Source of the DNA: Poronia punctata
Lineage: Eukaryota; Ascomycota; Sordariomycetes; Xylariales; Xylariaceae
NCBI GenBank assembly: GCA_022579005.1
Contig: MU401610.1
Span: forward strand, 30,199 to 94,198
Reading direction: 5' to 3'
Length of the DNA: 64,000 bases
The notes beneath the pieces were generated by a model. That model saw only the letters and a program-made list of their open reading frames with translations. It made no database searches and had not been told where the DNA came from. The translations under genes and the position numbers were made by a program. Shown here in pieces: positions 24,401-34,711 of the stretch (its first letter is position 1; each line of letters starts with the position of its first letter).

Positions 24401-26896
24401 GCGTTTAGCCATAAAAACGTAATGCGTGGAGAGACTGCTGTACTAAAAAGAAACCGTCAACATGACATTTCCAAGTACAGTCTGCGGTGTGCTATGTAGA
24501 TACTAGACGGGCAAGTTAGGTTTGTGTCTATTTTATTGGACAGTCCGTATTTCTAACAGTGGGATACGCTCGTAGTGGTAAGCTGTTGACGCCACCCAAA
24601 GGAAAGTCGATCTCATGAAACCCACAACAAAGGAGCTATTCGTAGGTTAGGTCGCTACGTAGGTCGGCAGTTCATTAGCCATTACCAAGCCTATTGGAGA
24701 GACAAGGCCGGAGTGTCATGTCAGCATTCTATATTTATTTATTTATAACTGCGCTGACTCCCTGGCAACCTGGCCGAATATTCTCCCATAGTACTACTGC
24801 GAAAGCCACTGCGCGGGGTGATGTTCCTTGGATCCACTCCAGTTGATTCGACGGAGAGGATATGCGCCCGTTTCTGAATCTGATTCTGAGAGAGGAAAGG
24901 CTATTTTAGCTACCCAATGTCTCAGACCTGTGCGTTGTATAATCGCGTCTCCCGGCCAGTCAGTATGGTTAAAAGACAGGCAGGTAGTCTAGGTTTACCA
25001 ACGTAGAGGGAGATACCTAAAGCCCAAGTCAGCCGGAGACCGGTCTTACCGGAAGTTACCAGAAATCTACCAACCTAGACAACTGCAGGTTTCCATCACA
25101 AGGCGACCACATACATTCATGTCAGGGTGTGCACACCATGAGCCACATACTTGTACCGATATGGCAGCACAGCCCACAAAAATGCACTTCTTTCATGAAC
25201 TCGCACACCAAGGCCATAGGCTGAATATCTACTTAGATACCCCTTGGGCTAGGCTGTCCGTTCAAGTCTCACCAAAACCAGCCGAAAGGATCGCGCATTG
25301 CCGTCAGAAGCGTTACGCTCGGTTCTGTCGAGTATGATACGATTCGGCGGTGTGTGTGTCTACGGGTACAAGTACAGTACCGTAGGTAGACTATTGACTA
25401 CCGTGAAAATTCAATTTCTACGCTAATATAGGATTCAATTTGGGAACATTATTCCGATATCATTATGACTAGTAGGTCGTGATTCTTCTCTGTATACACT
25501 TCGAATTCGTTTAGGTCACTCTTTAACCTCTACAAGCCCCAGACTCTTTGGCTGGCGAGGTGGCAATCGAAATGCCCCCCGCGACCTCAACTTTTCGTTT
25601 CACCTAGACTACCTACGTGCCTAGCAGGTAGGCTTAATGCTTACAAACATAGAACACCTGCGGCAACCCTCCATAGCACATCGCAACGCCCAAGATCCTA
25701 TAGGCTTTCGATGACAAATCAGCAAAGATACATTCTACCAGTATATCCACCTTCAACTCGGTGAAGCGACGCCCTATCTAAATAAATATACGGCTTAGGC
25801 GAATCCCCACCGAGTCACCGACAGCAGGGCAGAATCACAAGATTCACTATCGCTAAGGCGGCCTTCGCACAGCGCAACGCAAAAGATTTAAGACTCATAC
25901 TACTCTGATCCGCCCATGTCATGATGTGATTTGTTTCCAATATGCGGAAACTTGCGTATTTTACAGATGACACCGATTGGACAGAACAATATGGATTTCA
26001 TCTTACATCTAGATATAAATAGATTTTCGTAAATTCCCTTACGATTACACAACATCTCATTCAAGCCCAGCACAAACGGCACCCAGAGCACCTAACCTAG
26101 GCGCCGGCCTGGCTTTTGCCTCTCACTTTATATGCCAGGCAGTCGTACTTTTAGATGATAGCTTCAGCATCGGTTATCTTATCAGATCTTGGCATTATGC
26201 TGGATGTGATACCGTTCCAGCGCATTTCTGCGAGATTTGCACATCCATAATACCGTGCTGTGCCCACACATCATATTCATGAGCTGCAGGTGTGCTACTC
26301 AATCTTCCGGGAGAGTGAGCTCACGGGCGCCGCCGTGAGCAGCCCGTTGCCGTGTCATACAAAGCTTTCCCTGCGTGCTTTTCCTACCTATCGCTGCTGT
26401 CAAGATTAGATTCAAAATTACCGGTATATACGTGCGTAAGTGAGTACCTACACCGTCAACAAACAGTACCACCAAGCCCACATTTACATGTTCGATCAAG
26501 GGATGATAGAAGAAATGATAGAAGGTCCCTCATTCATCATCCGTACTTTAGCCAGGACCGCAGACTCAGCTGTCAACCAGATGCAGCACTAGGTGTATAC
26601 GTACAATCCACTGTACACGAACACAGGACGCTTGTTGGTTAGAAAATTATGGCGCGTAATAGGGCTTGTCCAAGGTACTCATCCTAGTGCCAGATCTCTC
26701 CACGATTAGCGCGGATGCGCGCCGCGCCGGAGATTACGCGCAAAAGCAATCCTCTAGTCTAATCAGTTGATAGCTTTGTACTCTCAGTAGGTATTTTACC
26801 CCTTTTGTTTATTTACTTGGTCGGTAGCTGTGCGCGCTTGGTGTTTAAACGTAATAATTGTTTACTATCGCGACTTGGGTAACCAAAAGCTCGATC
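21423..26896. other. 5.5-kb intergenic spacer
   Basis: Contains the G-alpha 5' region (to about 22.2 kb, with a CT/AG-biased tract near 22010-22110) and then sequence in which I find no gene. GTAGGTAC-type words are frequent. No tRNA, 5S rRNA or recognisable transposase was found by eye; a decayed transposon would need a search. Confidence 0.5.
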
Positions 26897-28099
26897 ATGT
26901 CTGGAGGAATCGAGCTGGATCGTTATGACGACAGGAATCTTCACCGGTTAGGCGGTTCAGGTACGGTGCAATTAACTTTTTTTTAAGTTTTACGACATCA
27001 AGACCCTTGCTCCACACTCCACATATTTGCACCTTCCCCGGGATTTCCTGATATCTTCAGACAACCCGACCACACATGCAAAGGCTGCTCGGAATAACTA
27101 GCAGGATTAGCCAAGGCAGTGGCTTACATTCCACCAATATGTCACAGCTTTTAGAAGTAAACCCGATCCTCACGATGAGACCAAGTACGATCAATTGCGA
27201 CAGCGGGCACGGGATGAAATTGAGGCACGGAAGAGATGCAAGCAAGAAGTAAGTGAAGCCCAATACGCCAACAGCGTCGATGCGGCCCTTCTCTACGTCG
27301 CCGACATCTCGATTGGAAGCGGCGTGCTCCAGAGCGCGATTGCTAAAGTTATTGTTTTACACAACACTAGGCAGACCGACTATACCACGTTGACCGGGAC
27401 GAGGCCGCACGTCTCAGAGAAGAGGCAAGACGGCATGGCTCTCTGGCAGACGACTACAACAAGCAAGCAAGTGATTTGATCTTTGCGCTCAACAATAATG
27501 GCAACAATCAGGAGACCGATACCATCGATTTACACGGGCAATTTGTCGTCGAGGCCGAGGCCATTCTAAGGGAACGGATCCGCGCGGATCAAAGCATGGG
27601 AAAAACCCATCTCCATGTGTAAGAACACACCCACTGGATCAAGCTTCCTTTTCGAAATAAAAGACAGAACGGGAGAGACACTGGACGCGAATATCGCGTT
27701 CAGGGGAAAGGGACTACAGAGAGAGCCTGACTAACACGCTACGTTGATGCCCATAGGATCGTCGGAAGGGGTAACCACAGCGCGGATCACATCCAGAGAC
27801 TTAAACCCGCCGTCGAACAGCTCTGTCAAGAGTTAGGCCTCCAGTATGCAACAGAAGAAAACGATGGACGCGTCTACGTGAATCTGCAAGGCGACGAGGT
27901 CACGCACATGCCGGCCCTACCTCCTTCGTCGGCTGCGCACTACGGCTACAGCAACGCAGGATATCAACAACCGCAACAACAATATTATCCTGGTCAGCAA
28001 CAGCAACAGCAGTACCATGGCGAACAACAACCCCAGGAAGACGAAATCGAAAAGCTGGTCAAGAAGCTTTTCAAAAAGTTTTGCTGTACCGTCATGTAG
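26897..28099 (+). CDS. DUF1771-Smr domain protein with C-terminal CaaX motif
   Basis: Exons 26897-26960, 27148-27248, 27371-27618 and 27757-28099 give 251 residues. The order is: a short N-terminus; DUF1771 (about residues 24-90, starting YDQLRQRARDEIEARKRC and continuing across the splice into ADRLYHVDRDEAARLREEAR); and an Smr domain with D108-L-H-G111 and the HLHVIVGRGNHS block (to residue 146). A Gln/Tyr-rich linker follows (YYPGQQQQQQYHGEQQ). Smr domains bind or cut nucleic acid in ribosome quality control and DNA repair; the role of this fungal branch is unsettled. The last residues KKLFKKFCCTVM form a polybasic patch plus C248-T-V-M251, a good CaaX farnesylation box with an extra Cys for palmitoylation, so the protein may be membrane-attached. 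Intron phases all agree. Confidence 0.9.
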
Positions 28100-29369
28100 G
28101 AGATGGAAGTATACCACTAGAGTCACTTGGTCAGCGTTTTGGATTGGTTTTGAATACCAAATGTCAGGTTTAGGAAGACGTGCGATGAGTTCAGGAATAT
28201 TTGCGACTGCGGGAGCGTGGGATATTTAAAGACGATGTATGAAGTTGAATGTACTAGAAAGAGCAGCCCTTGGATTACGGCGTACAATAGAAAACCCTCG
28301 GCGAACCCTCAGAATACGACGCAATGCCCATACATTGGGTATCGAGTTAATTTTTCAACCTCTCGCTCGTGGACTTGAGCTCTAGCGAACAACCCACTTG
28401 TCAACTATGATTTCTCGTCATGTTCATGGGGACGCCTGCTCGATATATTACGCGCCATTCGTGAGACAGGGGCAGGACCCCGTACCGGAGATGCGACGTA
28501 AAGAAGCCCCCCTTTTCGAGATATTCTAGAGGTGTCGAGAAAGCAAAGACAATTACGACGCGGGGGTTATCATCGCATCCACGCCCGGGCCTGATCAGGC
28601 TCCTTCTGATTCAGTCTAATGGGCAGTCAGTAAAGTCACGCCCTCCTTGCCATAATTTCTATAGAAGCGGCATACTAAGCACGTACCCCTATTATCGTGA
28701 CACGGGACTGACATCTTCCAAGGCCAGGGTTTATGCTCTTTAAACTCGAAAGCATGTTAACATTGCAAATCATGCTGACGCATTGATTAGTCGGTTGTTC
28801 TATCTCGGTCTTTTGGTTTTAATCCAGTGGTAGCCGCAAGCAGTGGTTGTCTGTCAACCACACACCAAGTACCCGTCTACGTCTCCGTGTTGGCTAGCTT
28901 TCTTCGGGCCATACGCTTGGGAGAGCATAGTGCTAAGAGCGACATATCGTAATATACGCTACACTCCTACGTGTTTGGTTTGGCCATTATAGAATATGCT
29001 ACATACACTATGGCTTAGACAAAAAACGTTAACAATCGCTCTATGTCAGCAACGAGCACAAAGCTTCGGACAAGATTGTCTACTAGACAATGTACGGTAC
29101 GTAGCAACAAGGGACAAGCGCCTTGAGAACCTGCTTTGTCTATCCAGTCCTTTCCAAAGATGCTCCCAAGTCCAGCAGGAAACAAAGAATATCCCCTTGT
29201 TTCATGATCTCAGCACCATAGTATACGATGATGAGAAAGCAGTTATAAAACCCTGCCAGTGCCTTCGCCATATTCGATATCAAACAAGACCTCGACCAAA
29301 AAAGCCGAATAAACCAAAACCAAAACCACACAGAACAAACCATAACACAACCCCCCAAACCACTTCGAA
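28100..29369. other. intergenic spacer
   Basis: 3' region of the Smr gene and promoter of the next small gene. The last 80 bases before that ATG are A/C-rich, as expected for a 5' leader. No other gene is supported. Confidence 0.55.
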
Positions 29370-29819
29370 ATGAAGCAAGAAACCCCATCTCCCGACACCA
29401 CAAGACTCACCGCCTCCCAAATGACAAGCGGCAAAGCAGACCTCGTAGTCGGTACATGCGCATACCATCCATGCGGCCACAAATTCGCCTGGATCCTCGA
29501 CCACCATCTAAGGCGGGTTGGTCGTCGAAGCCCAGACACACACGCCTGTCCCGCATGCTCCGCCCAGACGTGTCTCGTCTGTCTTGGGCCATTCGACGCC
29601 TCGAAGTCCGACACGTGTCCCGGCTGTGATCAGTTTTTCGTCCGACGACTTCTTCCTGCCCGGCGGGAGGCGCTCACGCGTTTAAACTTGGTGCTTGCCG
29701 ATGATACGCCTGGCGCGTATCTAAGGGCTCGTATCGAGTTCGAGAAGATGAGGTTTAGGGAACGGTGGGGATGTTTACCTGGGGAGGGGCTGAAGATTGG
29801 ACGGGGTGGAGAGGAGTAG
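29370..29819 (+). CDS. small Cys-rich putative zinc-binding protein (hypothetical)
   Basis: Single exon, 149 residues, with an A/C-rich leader just before the ATG. I do not recognise the family. Eight Cys and one His are placed like zinc ligands: C30-x4-C35-x-H37, C60-x2-C63, C68-x2-C71 and C83-x2-C86, which suggests two zinc sites of RING or IBR-like style. The C-terminal third (FVRRLLPARREALTRLNLVLADDTPG) is basic and probably helical, and the end is Gly-rich. There is no signal peptide or membrane segment. Coding status rests on the regular Cys pairs and the leader; transcript evidence is lacking. Confidence 0.55.
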   Translation: MKQETPSPDTTRLTASQMTSGKADLVVGTCAYHPCGHKFAWILDHHLRRVGRRSPDTHACPACSAQTCLVCLGPFDASKSDTCPGCDQFFVRRLLPARREALTRLNLVLADDTPGAYLRARIEFEKMRFRERWGCLPGEGLKIGRGGEE

Positions 29820-30226
29820 GATGTAAGTATAAGTAGGTATCTAAGTTAGTAGTATCTTCGTTCGCGCAATGTAGTGCAAGGTAGGTAAGTTTTTATAATG
29901 AAGGATTTGAACCTGAATCTGTATTCTGTCTAACATGGTAGTTTTCTCTTTTACTAGGTAGATAATGTGATCTCTTGACATGTATATGAAACAACCAGGA
30001 GAAAACAGTTTAGATCTGAGCTTGGTAAAAAAAAGATTGAGCATGCTGTCCTTTCCCCTTTTCCTCAGTGGTTAGAAATAAAAACACAAAAATCTAGAGG
30101 TCAAGAGATATTATATAACAGATCGCTCGCCATACTCGTAAAACATGAAGAGAGAGAAAAAAAGAAAGTGTAACTAACTTCCATGATATCACAAAGGAGC
30201 TGTTAAAGAAAAAAAAAGAATTGTTG
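29820..30226. other. short spacer before the tRNA
   Basis: AT-rich sequence with no gene; the Pol III terminator of the tRNA lies at its right end. Confidence 0.6.
30208..30218 (-). terminator. RNA polymerase III terminator of tRNA-Met
   Basis: Read on the minus strand, an uninterrupted T run begins within 20 bases of the tRNA 3' end. Confidence 0.8.
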
Positions 30227-30328
30227 TGTCCTCGGTGAGGCTCGAACTCACGACCTTTGGATAGCCCAATCTTAGACTGGATCATACGAATATGAGACCA
30301 ACGCTCTAGCCAACTGAGCCACGAAGAC
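30227..30328 (-). tRNA. trnM-CAU: elongator tRNA-Met (CAU) with a 28-nt intron
   Basis: The minus strand folds as a full cloverleaf: acceptor stem GTCTTCG with CGAGGAC, D arm GCTC...GAGC, T arm GTGAG-TTCGAGC-CTCAC, and discriminator A at 30227. The anticodon CAU lies at 30294-30292. An intron of 28 nt (30290-30263) follows position 37, the standard place for nuclear tRNA introns. The T31-T39 mismatch below the loop is also found in other eukaryotic elongator tRNA-Met. The mature length is 74 nt with the discriminator. The sequence does not look like an initiator, which lacks this T arm. Confidence 0.95.
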
Positions 30329-30960
30329 ATGTGATTGTTGATTGATGGTACAAAATCTAGATTAAAATTCAACGTATGCCAAAACACGACCTCAGCTAGA
30401 ATGCATATGTCTGCATGCCTTTGGAAGTAAAACTCAGATAAGAACTAGATCTTTTCTTTTCCTCTTTTACTATTAACATCTTTGGTAAAGTCATGGTCAT
30501 GGTCGCAACGCATCAATTAAGTTTGAGCGTAGCCTCATTTCATAATATTTCGGCCATCAAATGATCTGAATAAGTTTACAAGACATACTGGTCGTCAGGG
30601 GCATTCATTCATTAAGTGTCAACCTTGGCTGAAAAGAAACTGTTGGTATGGCTGTCGACTCCGTCACAAACTCAACAAGTTAGACATAGGTACATTATTT
30701 CAGGCGGGCAAGGTATTGGATGGCTGTCCTGGTGTAAATCCATAAGGTGTATGTATGTGTATGTCTCTTTTGCTAAAACTCTTTGCATCTATCTTTAGTC
30801 TATTTTCCTTCCTATAACTCCTATTTCTATCCTTACTCCATACGAGGAAATCACGGAAATATTCTTCACTAAATTATAGGAAATAAGTTACTTTGGGCAC
30901 TTACTGCTAAGTTCCTCCTCCCACGTTTCAGTCAGTGTTTCGTTCTCTTTCCTTTAGTAT
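30329..30960. other. intergenic spacer
   Basis: Between the tRNA and the zinc-cluster-like gene. No gene or clear signal is seen. Confidence 0.55.
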
Positions 30961-31770
30961 TCATCCGTCCGTAGGTAGAAGTAAGGTGCGATGCAGTCGG
31001 GTTGGGAGGATATCTTTCCAGGTCACATTCCAAGAGTTATCGGCACGGTCAAGTTCGGAGAAACCCGCCCCGCTGTAAGAAGGCAGCGCGAAGCTCTGTA
31101 CGTCGGACGCGCATAGATAATGGCCCATGACGTACCCGGGTTCTCCGGCGTAGTGCTGGCGGATAATCTCCTGCAGTTGCTGGTGCGGCAGGGCCGCAAC
31201 ACCTTTCGCCGTGGAACCGACGAAGTCCGGGTTCAGCCAGGGCGGTCCAAAAAAAGGTCCCACCCTGCGTCGTTCATTTTTCGGCCGGATGCTCACGCAG
31301 TATTCCGCCCTCGACCGCCGACAAGCGGCGCATTGAGGCTCCGATTCCTTTCCGATGTAGTTCAGCGTGCATCGCAGCCCCTTCTCCCTGCACCTGAGGC
31401 AAGACCGTCCAACGTCTTCGGTACATCTGATGACCCGCCTAGGTCTCGCAACTTCTTTCGTATTTACTGCCGGGCTTTTCGTCGGCGGCAGGGACGATCT
31501 CGGTTTACTACTCTCTGTCGTGCCGTCATCTAATATTAGTTGGACAAGTTCTGTTTCGATATTATCCATTCCATCTGTTGTCTCAGTCTCCGGGTCCACA
31601 CCTTGCTCGATAGGCGGTAGATCCTCTCGCGCCTTGTAATGCTGAGCCAGCTCAACATCGATAGACGGCAGGCCTTTCATGTCTTTCTTTACTTCCTTAA
31701 ACCCGACCCCGCCAACAGACACGGGGCGGATATCGTCGTCGGGGGTATAAATTCTCGCTGTCAACACCAT
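30961..31770 (-). CDS. zinc-cluster-like protein (hypothetical)
   Basis: Single exon, 269 residues. The first 110 residues are acidic and probably disordered. In the middle lies a six-Cys array, C124-x2-C127-x6-C134-x12-C147-x2-C150-x7-C158, preceded by the basic stretch ARPRRVIR. It resembles a Gal4-type Zn2Cys6 cluster, but the last spacing is 7 rather than 6 and the array sits at the centre instead of the N-terminus. No Fungal_trans domain follows. The C-terminal 100 residues (GPFFGPPWLNPDFVG and onward) match nothing I recognise. Such short proteins occur in fungal genomes without known function, so DNA binding should not be assumed. Confidence 0.68.
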   Translation of the reverse strand: MVLTARIYTPDDDIRPVSVGGVGFKEVKKDMKGLPSIDVELAQHYKAREDLPPIEQGVDPETETTDGMDNIETELVQLILDDGTTESSKPRSSLPPTKSPAVNTKEVARPRRVIRCTEDVGRSCLRCREKGLRCTLNYIGKESEPQCAACRRSRAEYCVSIRPKNERRRVGPFFGPPWLNPDFVGSTAKGVAALPHQQLQEIIRQHYAGEPGYVMGHYLCASDVQSFALPSYSGAGFSELDRADNSWNVTWKDILPTRLHRTLLLPTDG

Positions 31771-33167
31771 GGTTGATAGTATGCTTTTCCCTTGTTATTA
31801 GTCAGTAGTTAATGTTACCGAGCAAGGCCGAAGTAGAAACCAGGGACCTGACCCTGCTCATATATGACTTTTTTGCTACAGGCCGCTTTATCAACGCACG
31901 TTTGTCAGTGTAGCTTTGGCGAATAAATGATAATCCCTAGTCTTTGTTGGGGGCTTGTTGCCCTTGCCGATCCAAGACAATGGATGAACTCTGACAAAGA
32001 GATTGTGTTGGTGCCCAGTGTAACAGCAGATTAATGCCTGACTCGCAAGATAACCCGTTCCTAAGAAGTGACGTGGTTGGTGATAGAATTGACACGGGTC
32101 AGAAGTTTGATAGGCTTGGCGGTTTCTGCCTGGGCTATTGACGAGGTGGTGACAGTCACTAGTGGAAAGAGGAACTGGGAATTTGGGAAGACGGAGTAAA
32201 AGGCTCATGTTTATTCCAACCATGGCATGTCCTTATATCTAAGGTGTCAAATCTTTCAAGCCTGAATCACCCCCAAAGGTGTGAAGCAGACTTACTTACT
32301 GTTACTCACAAAAGGAGGGCTCCAGATTGGATGAAACGCGGACAATGAATAGTTGAACAATGTGATGGTGTCTTCTTTGTCCCTGTCTGTCCCTGTTTGT
32401 CGGGCCCAACGTACCACCGTAAGCTAAATGATCGTTCAAGGAAGTGGCATAATACAATCTGCTGTAGTCGGCGCGCCTAACAGGCTGTAGTCGACGGCTC
32501 AACTAGGAAACATCAGTCGTTAGTTTCTTCGGGTAGCTCTTGACGCCGCCCCCTCCCCAACTTATACTATTCGACACGAGGCGTATGGCTATCACTGGTT
32601 GGGAGCCCCTCGCTACCGTTGTTTGCAACAATACAAGACAAAAAGTAAAGGATTATACTGTCGACCCAGTAGTACGCTACGCACCTTGAGTGAAGCCAAA
32701 ATCATGAGATGTTGCGTTGTGCGAGTCTATATTGTGGTTGCTGGTCCCAATTTACGAACGCCAAGCAAAAGCTTATTCCCCCAGGTCGGAGTCGGCACCA
32801 TTTTAATGCCTTAAGTAGGTAGCTTACGTATGTTGTAACCTTACATCTATCTACTGGATAGGACTGCGACGACACACAAGCTTGTTGTAATTGCTACCCT
32901 ATCGACTGTAATAGTAAATAAAACTGGCCTATTCATACCTCCCATTCATCACTGAAGCTGTTTTATTTTCTGTGGTGGGTGATGCAACCCAAGTTGTTGA
33001 GAAATGTCGTCATAAGTATAATTACGTACCCGTACCTAAAGTTTGAACTGAACCAGCCACTTACATCTCGTACCCCACCACAGATGGCACCTAAACAGAG
33101 GTAGATTGCTAGCACCCCGCTTGCGCACGGCCACAATAGCCACACCCGAACAATAACCGGCGGTCAC
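31771..33167. other. intergenic spacer
   Basis: No gene seen between the zinc-cluster-like gene and the eL41 promoter. Confidence 0.55.
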
Positions 33168-33177
33168 AAACCCTAAA
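33168..33177 (+). promoter_or_regulatory. telobox-like AAACCCTAAA element upstream of eL41
   Basis: An ACCCTAA core about 100 bases before the eL41 5'-UTR intron. Tbf1-type factors bind this core in promoters of ribosomal protein genes in many fungi. Binding here is inferred from sequence and position only. Confidence 0.5.
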
Positions 33178-33493
33178 CTTGTGCGCCTACTTCAATTCGT
33201 CCCGCGACTTTGTCAATTTCCCTTTCCTCTTTCCAGTATCACCATCAAGCAGAACCTCATCGACAGCAAAGTAAGTCCGCCATCCCCATGCCCTTTCGCA
33301 ACGTAAGGGTATACCACTATCTTCCCCTTCTCGTAATTTCCCAGCTGTCAATGCGATGCGCGCCGGTCATACCGGCGGTGCACGCTGACGTGTGTTTTGG
33401 CGGGCGAAACCCCGCCTTAACTGACATCATCCATCACAACCACCCGGGTCAATCTACAGAACCTTTTACTGACTGTCTTCCACAGTTGCCAAG

Positions 33494-33627
33494 ATGAGAG
33501 CTAAGTGGAGAAAGAAGAGAGTTCGTCGCCTCAAGCGCAAGAGAAGAAAGATGAGAGCCAGATCGTAAGTTTACCGTCGTGTCGTCGTATCATTCGTTCT
33601 CCTACTGACAACCCTAACAGCAAGTAA
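33494..33627 (+). CDS. RPL41: ribosomal protein eL41 (25 residues)
   Basis: The protein is the tiny, almost entirely basic eL41 of the large ribosomal subunit, which sits at the subunit bridge. It reads MRAKWRKKRVRRLKRKRRKM followed by RARSK. Coding exons are 33494-33564 and 33621-33627. The second exon holds only seven coding bases, CAAGTAA, completing Ser-Lys-stop; intron 33565-33620 has a GTAAGT donor and a CTAACAG acceptor. A further intron, 33271-33485 (GTAAGT to TTCCACAG), fits the 5' UTR and ends eight bases before the ATG. Sequence identity with eL41 is nearly complete, so the call is secure despite the length. Confidence 0.96.
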
Positions 33628-34711
33628 ACAACTCGCACATGCTCGATCTCGGCAGTCTTCGCATGAACGGAATACATCATCCATAAAAGACAATTACATC
33701 CAAATTCATCCACATTGACGGCAATCACACAACAAGTATTTCATCACACAACAAACACGACCTAACAACGTCCTGCGCGCCGGGTCATGAAGGGAAGGAA
33801 TGGGTGAAGCTACGGATTTGGAATGGGTGAACTCGTCCTAGGAGACGGCTGGTCAACTATCATCGAGTGTAGTATGGGGTTGTTAGCTGGACTCGGGTTG
33901 GCCTCAATGGCCCTTGATACCCTGGAATGGCATTATGAAGAAACAAGATCACGACTACGCAGCCCATCAAGTAGCTGAATGAGACATTGATCCCACCAAT
34001 TCGTACCTCGTTGCATGCACGTGAAATAAAACAAACTATGAAACTATTAAAGCTGTAAAGGCAGTTTCCGATCTTGAATAACTAGATATTCCAATTTAGT
34101 CTACACTACAGATGAGGTCGGTCTGCCGCATTCTCTTGGGAACGAAGCATAGTAACTATCTCTGTTAACTACAACATGCGCTTGTCAAAGAGATGTCTGT
34201 AAATCTTACAGAAACGCAGCTGGAAGATTTTTAAAATCTGTAGCCGCCTTGACTTCCTTCGACCACCTTTGCGATGATCGAGGTGTTTTGATTATATCTT
34301 ATAGCAAACCGTCGCAACAGGGCACTACGTTACGAGTAGGTAGATACATAGATGTACCTACGAGTAGAGGTGCAGTGAGCTTATGTGGGTACATTTTAGG
34401 GTACCACTCCTACGAGTAGGTAGGCAAATCGGTAGGATCCAATGCGTGGGGTTATTCACCGCCTTCCAAATTGAGGACTCATCCCCAATTCAATGGCAGA
34501 TTCCAAAAGTTTTTCTAACTGCTTGATAGAGAGCAGTTACAAGCCGCTTTACGAGAGTGGGTGACGAGCATTATCTTATACCACCCTGCTTTACTCTAGG
34601 TACCTACGGCTTTTGACAACTTATTGTCGCGCCCTAACGTCGCCGGCATTCTATTTTTACCTCATACATTCACATATATCTTGGGCGATTCGAGTTCCTG
34701 TTGCGTTGAAA
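33628..34711. other. intergenic spacer: eL41 3' region and A49 promoter
   Basis: Contains clustered TACGAGTAGGTA words at 34330-34425 and a CCCTAA at 34632-34637, 75 bases upstream of the A49 start codon. No gene is seen. Confidence 0.55.

Noticed and set aside
21423..26896. Transposon or RIP-degraded block
   Set aside because: Base composition is not strongly AT-biased, and no terminal repeats, transposase or reverse-transcriptase motif could be seen.
29140..29614. Frames antisense to the small Cys-rich gene
   Set aside because: They are reverse-strand shadows of the sense gene and of its A/C-rich leader (Trp/Phe/Val-rich reading).
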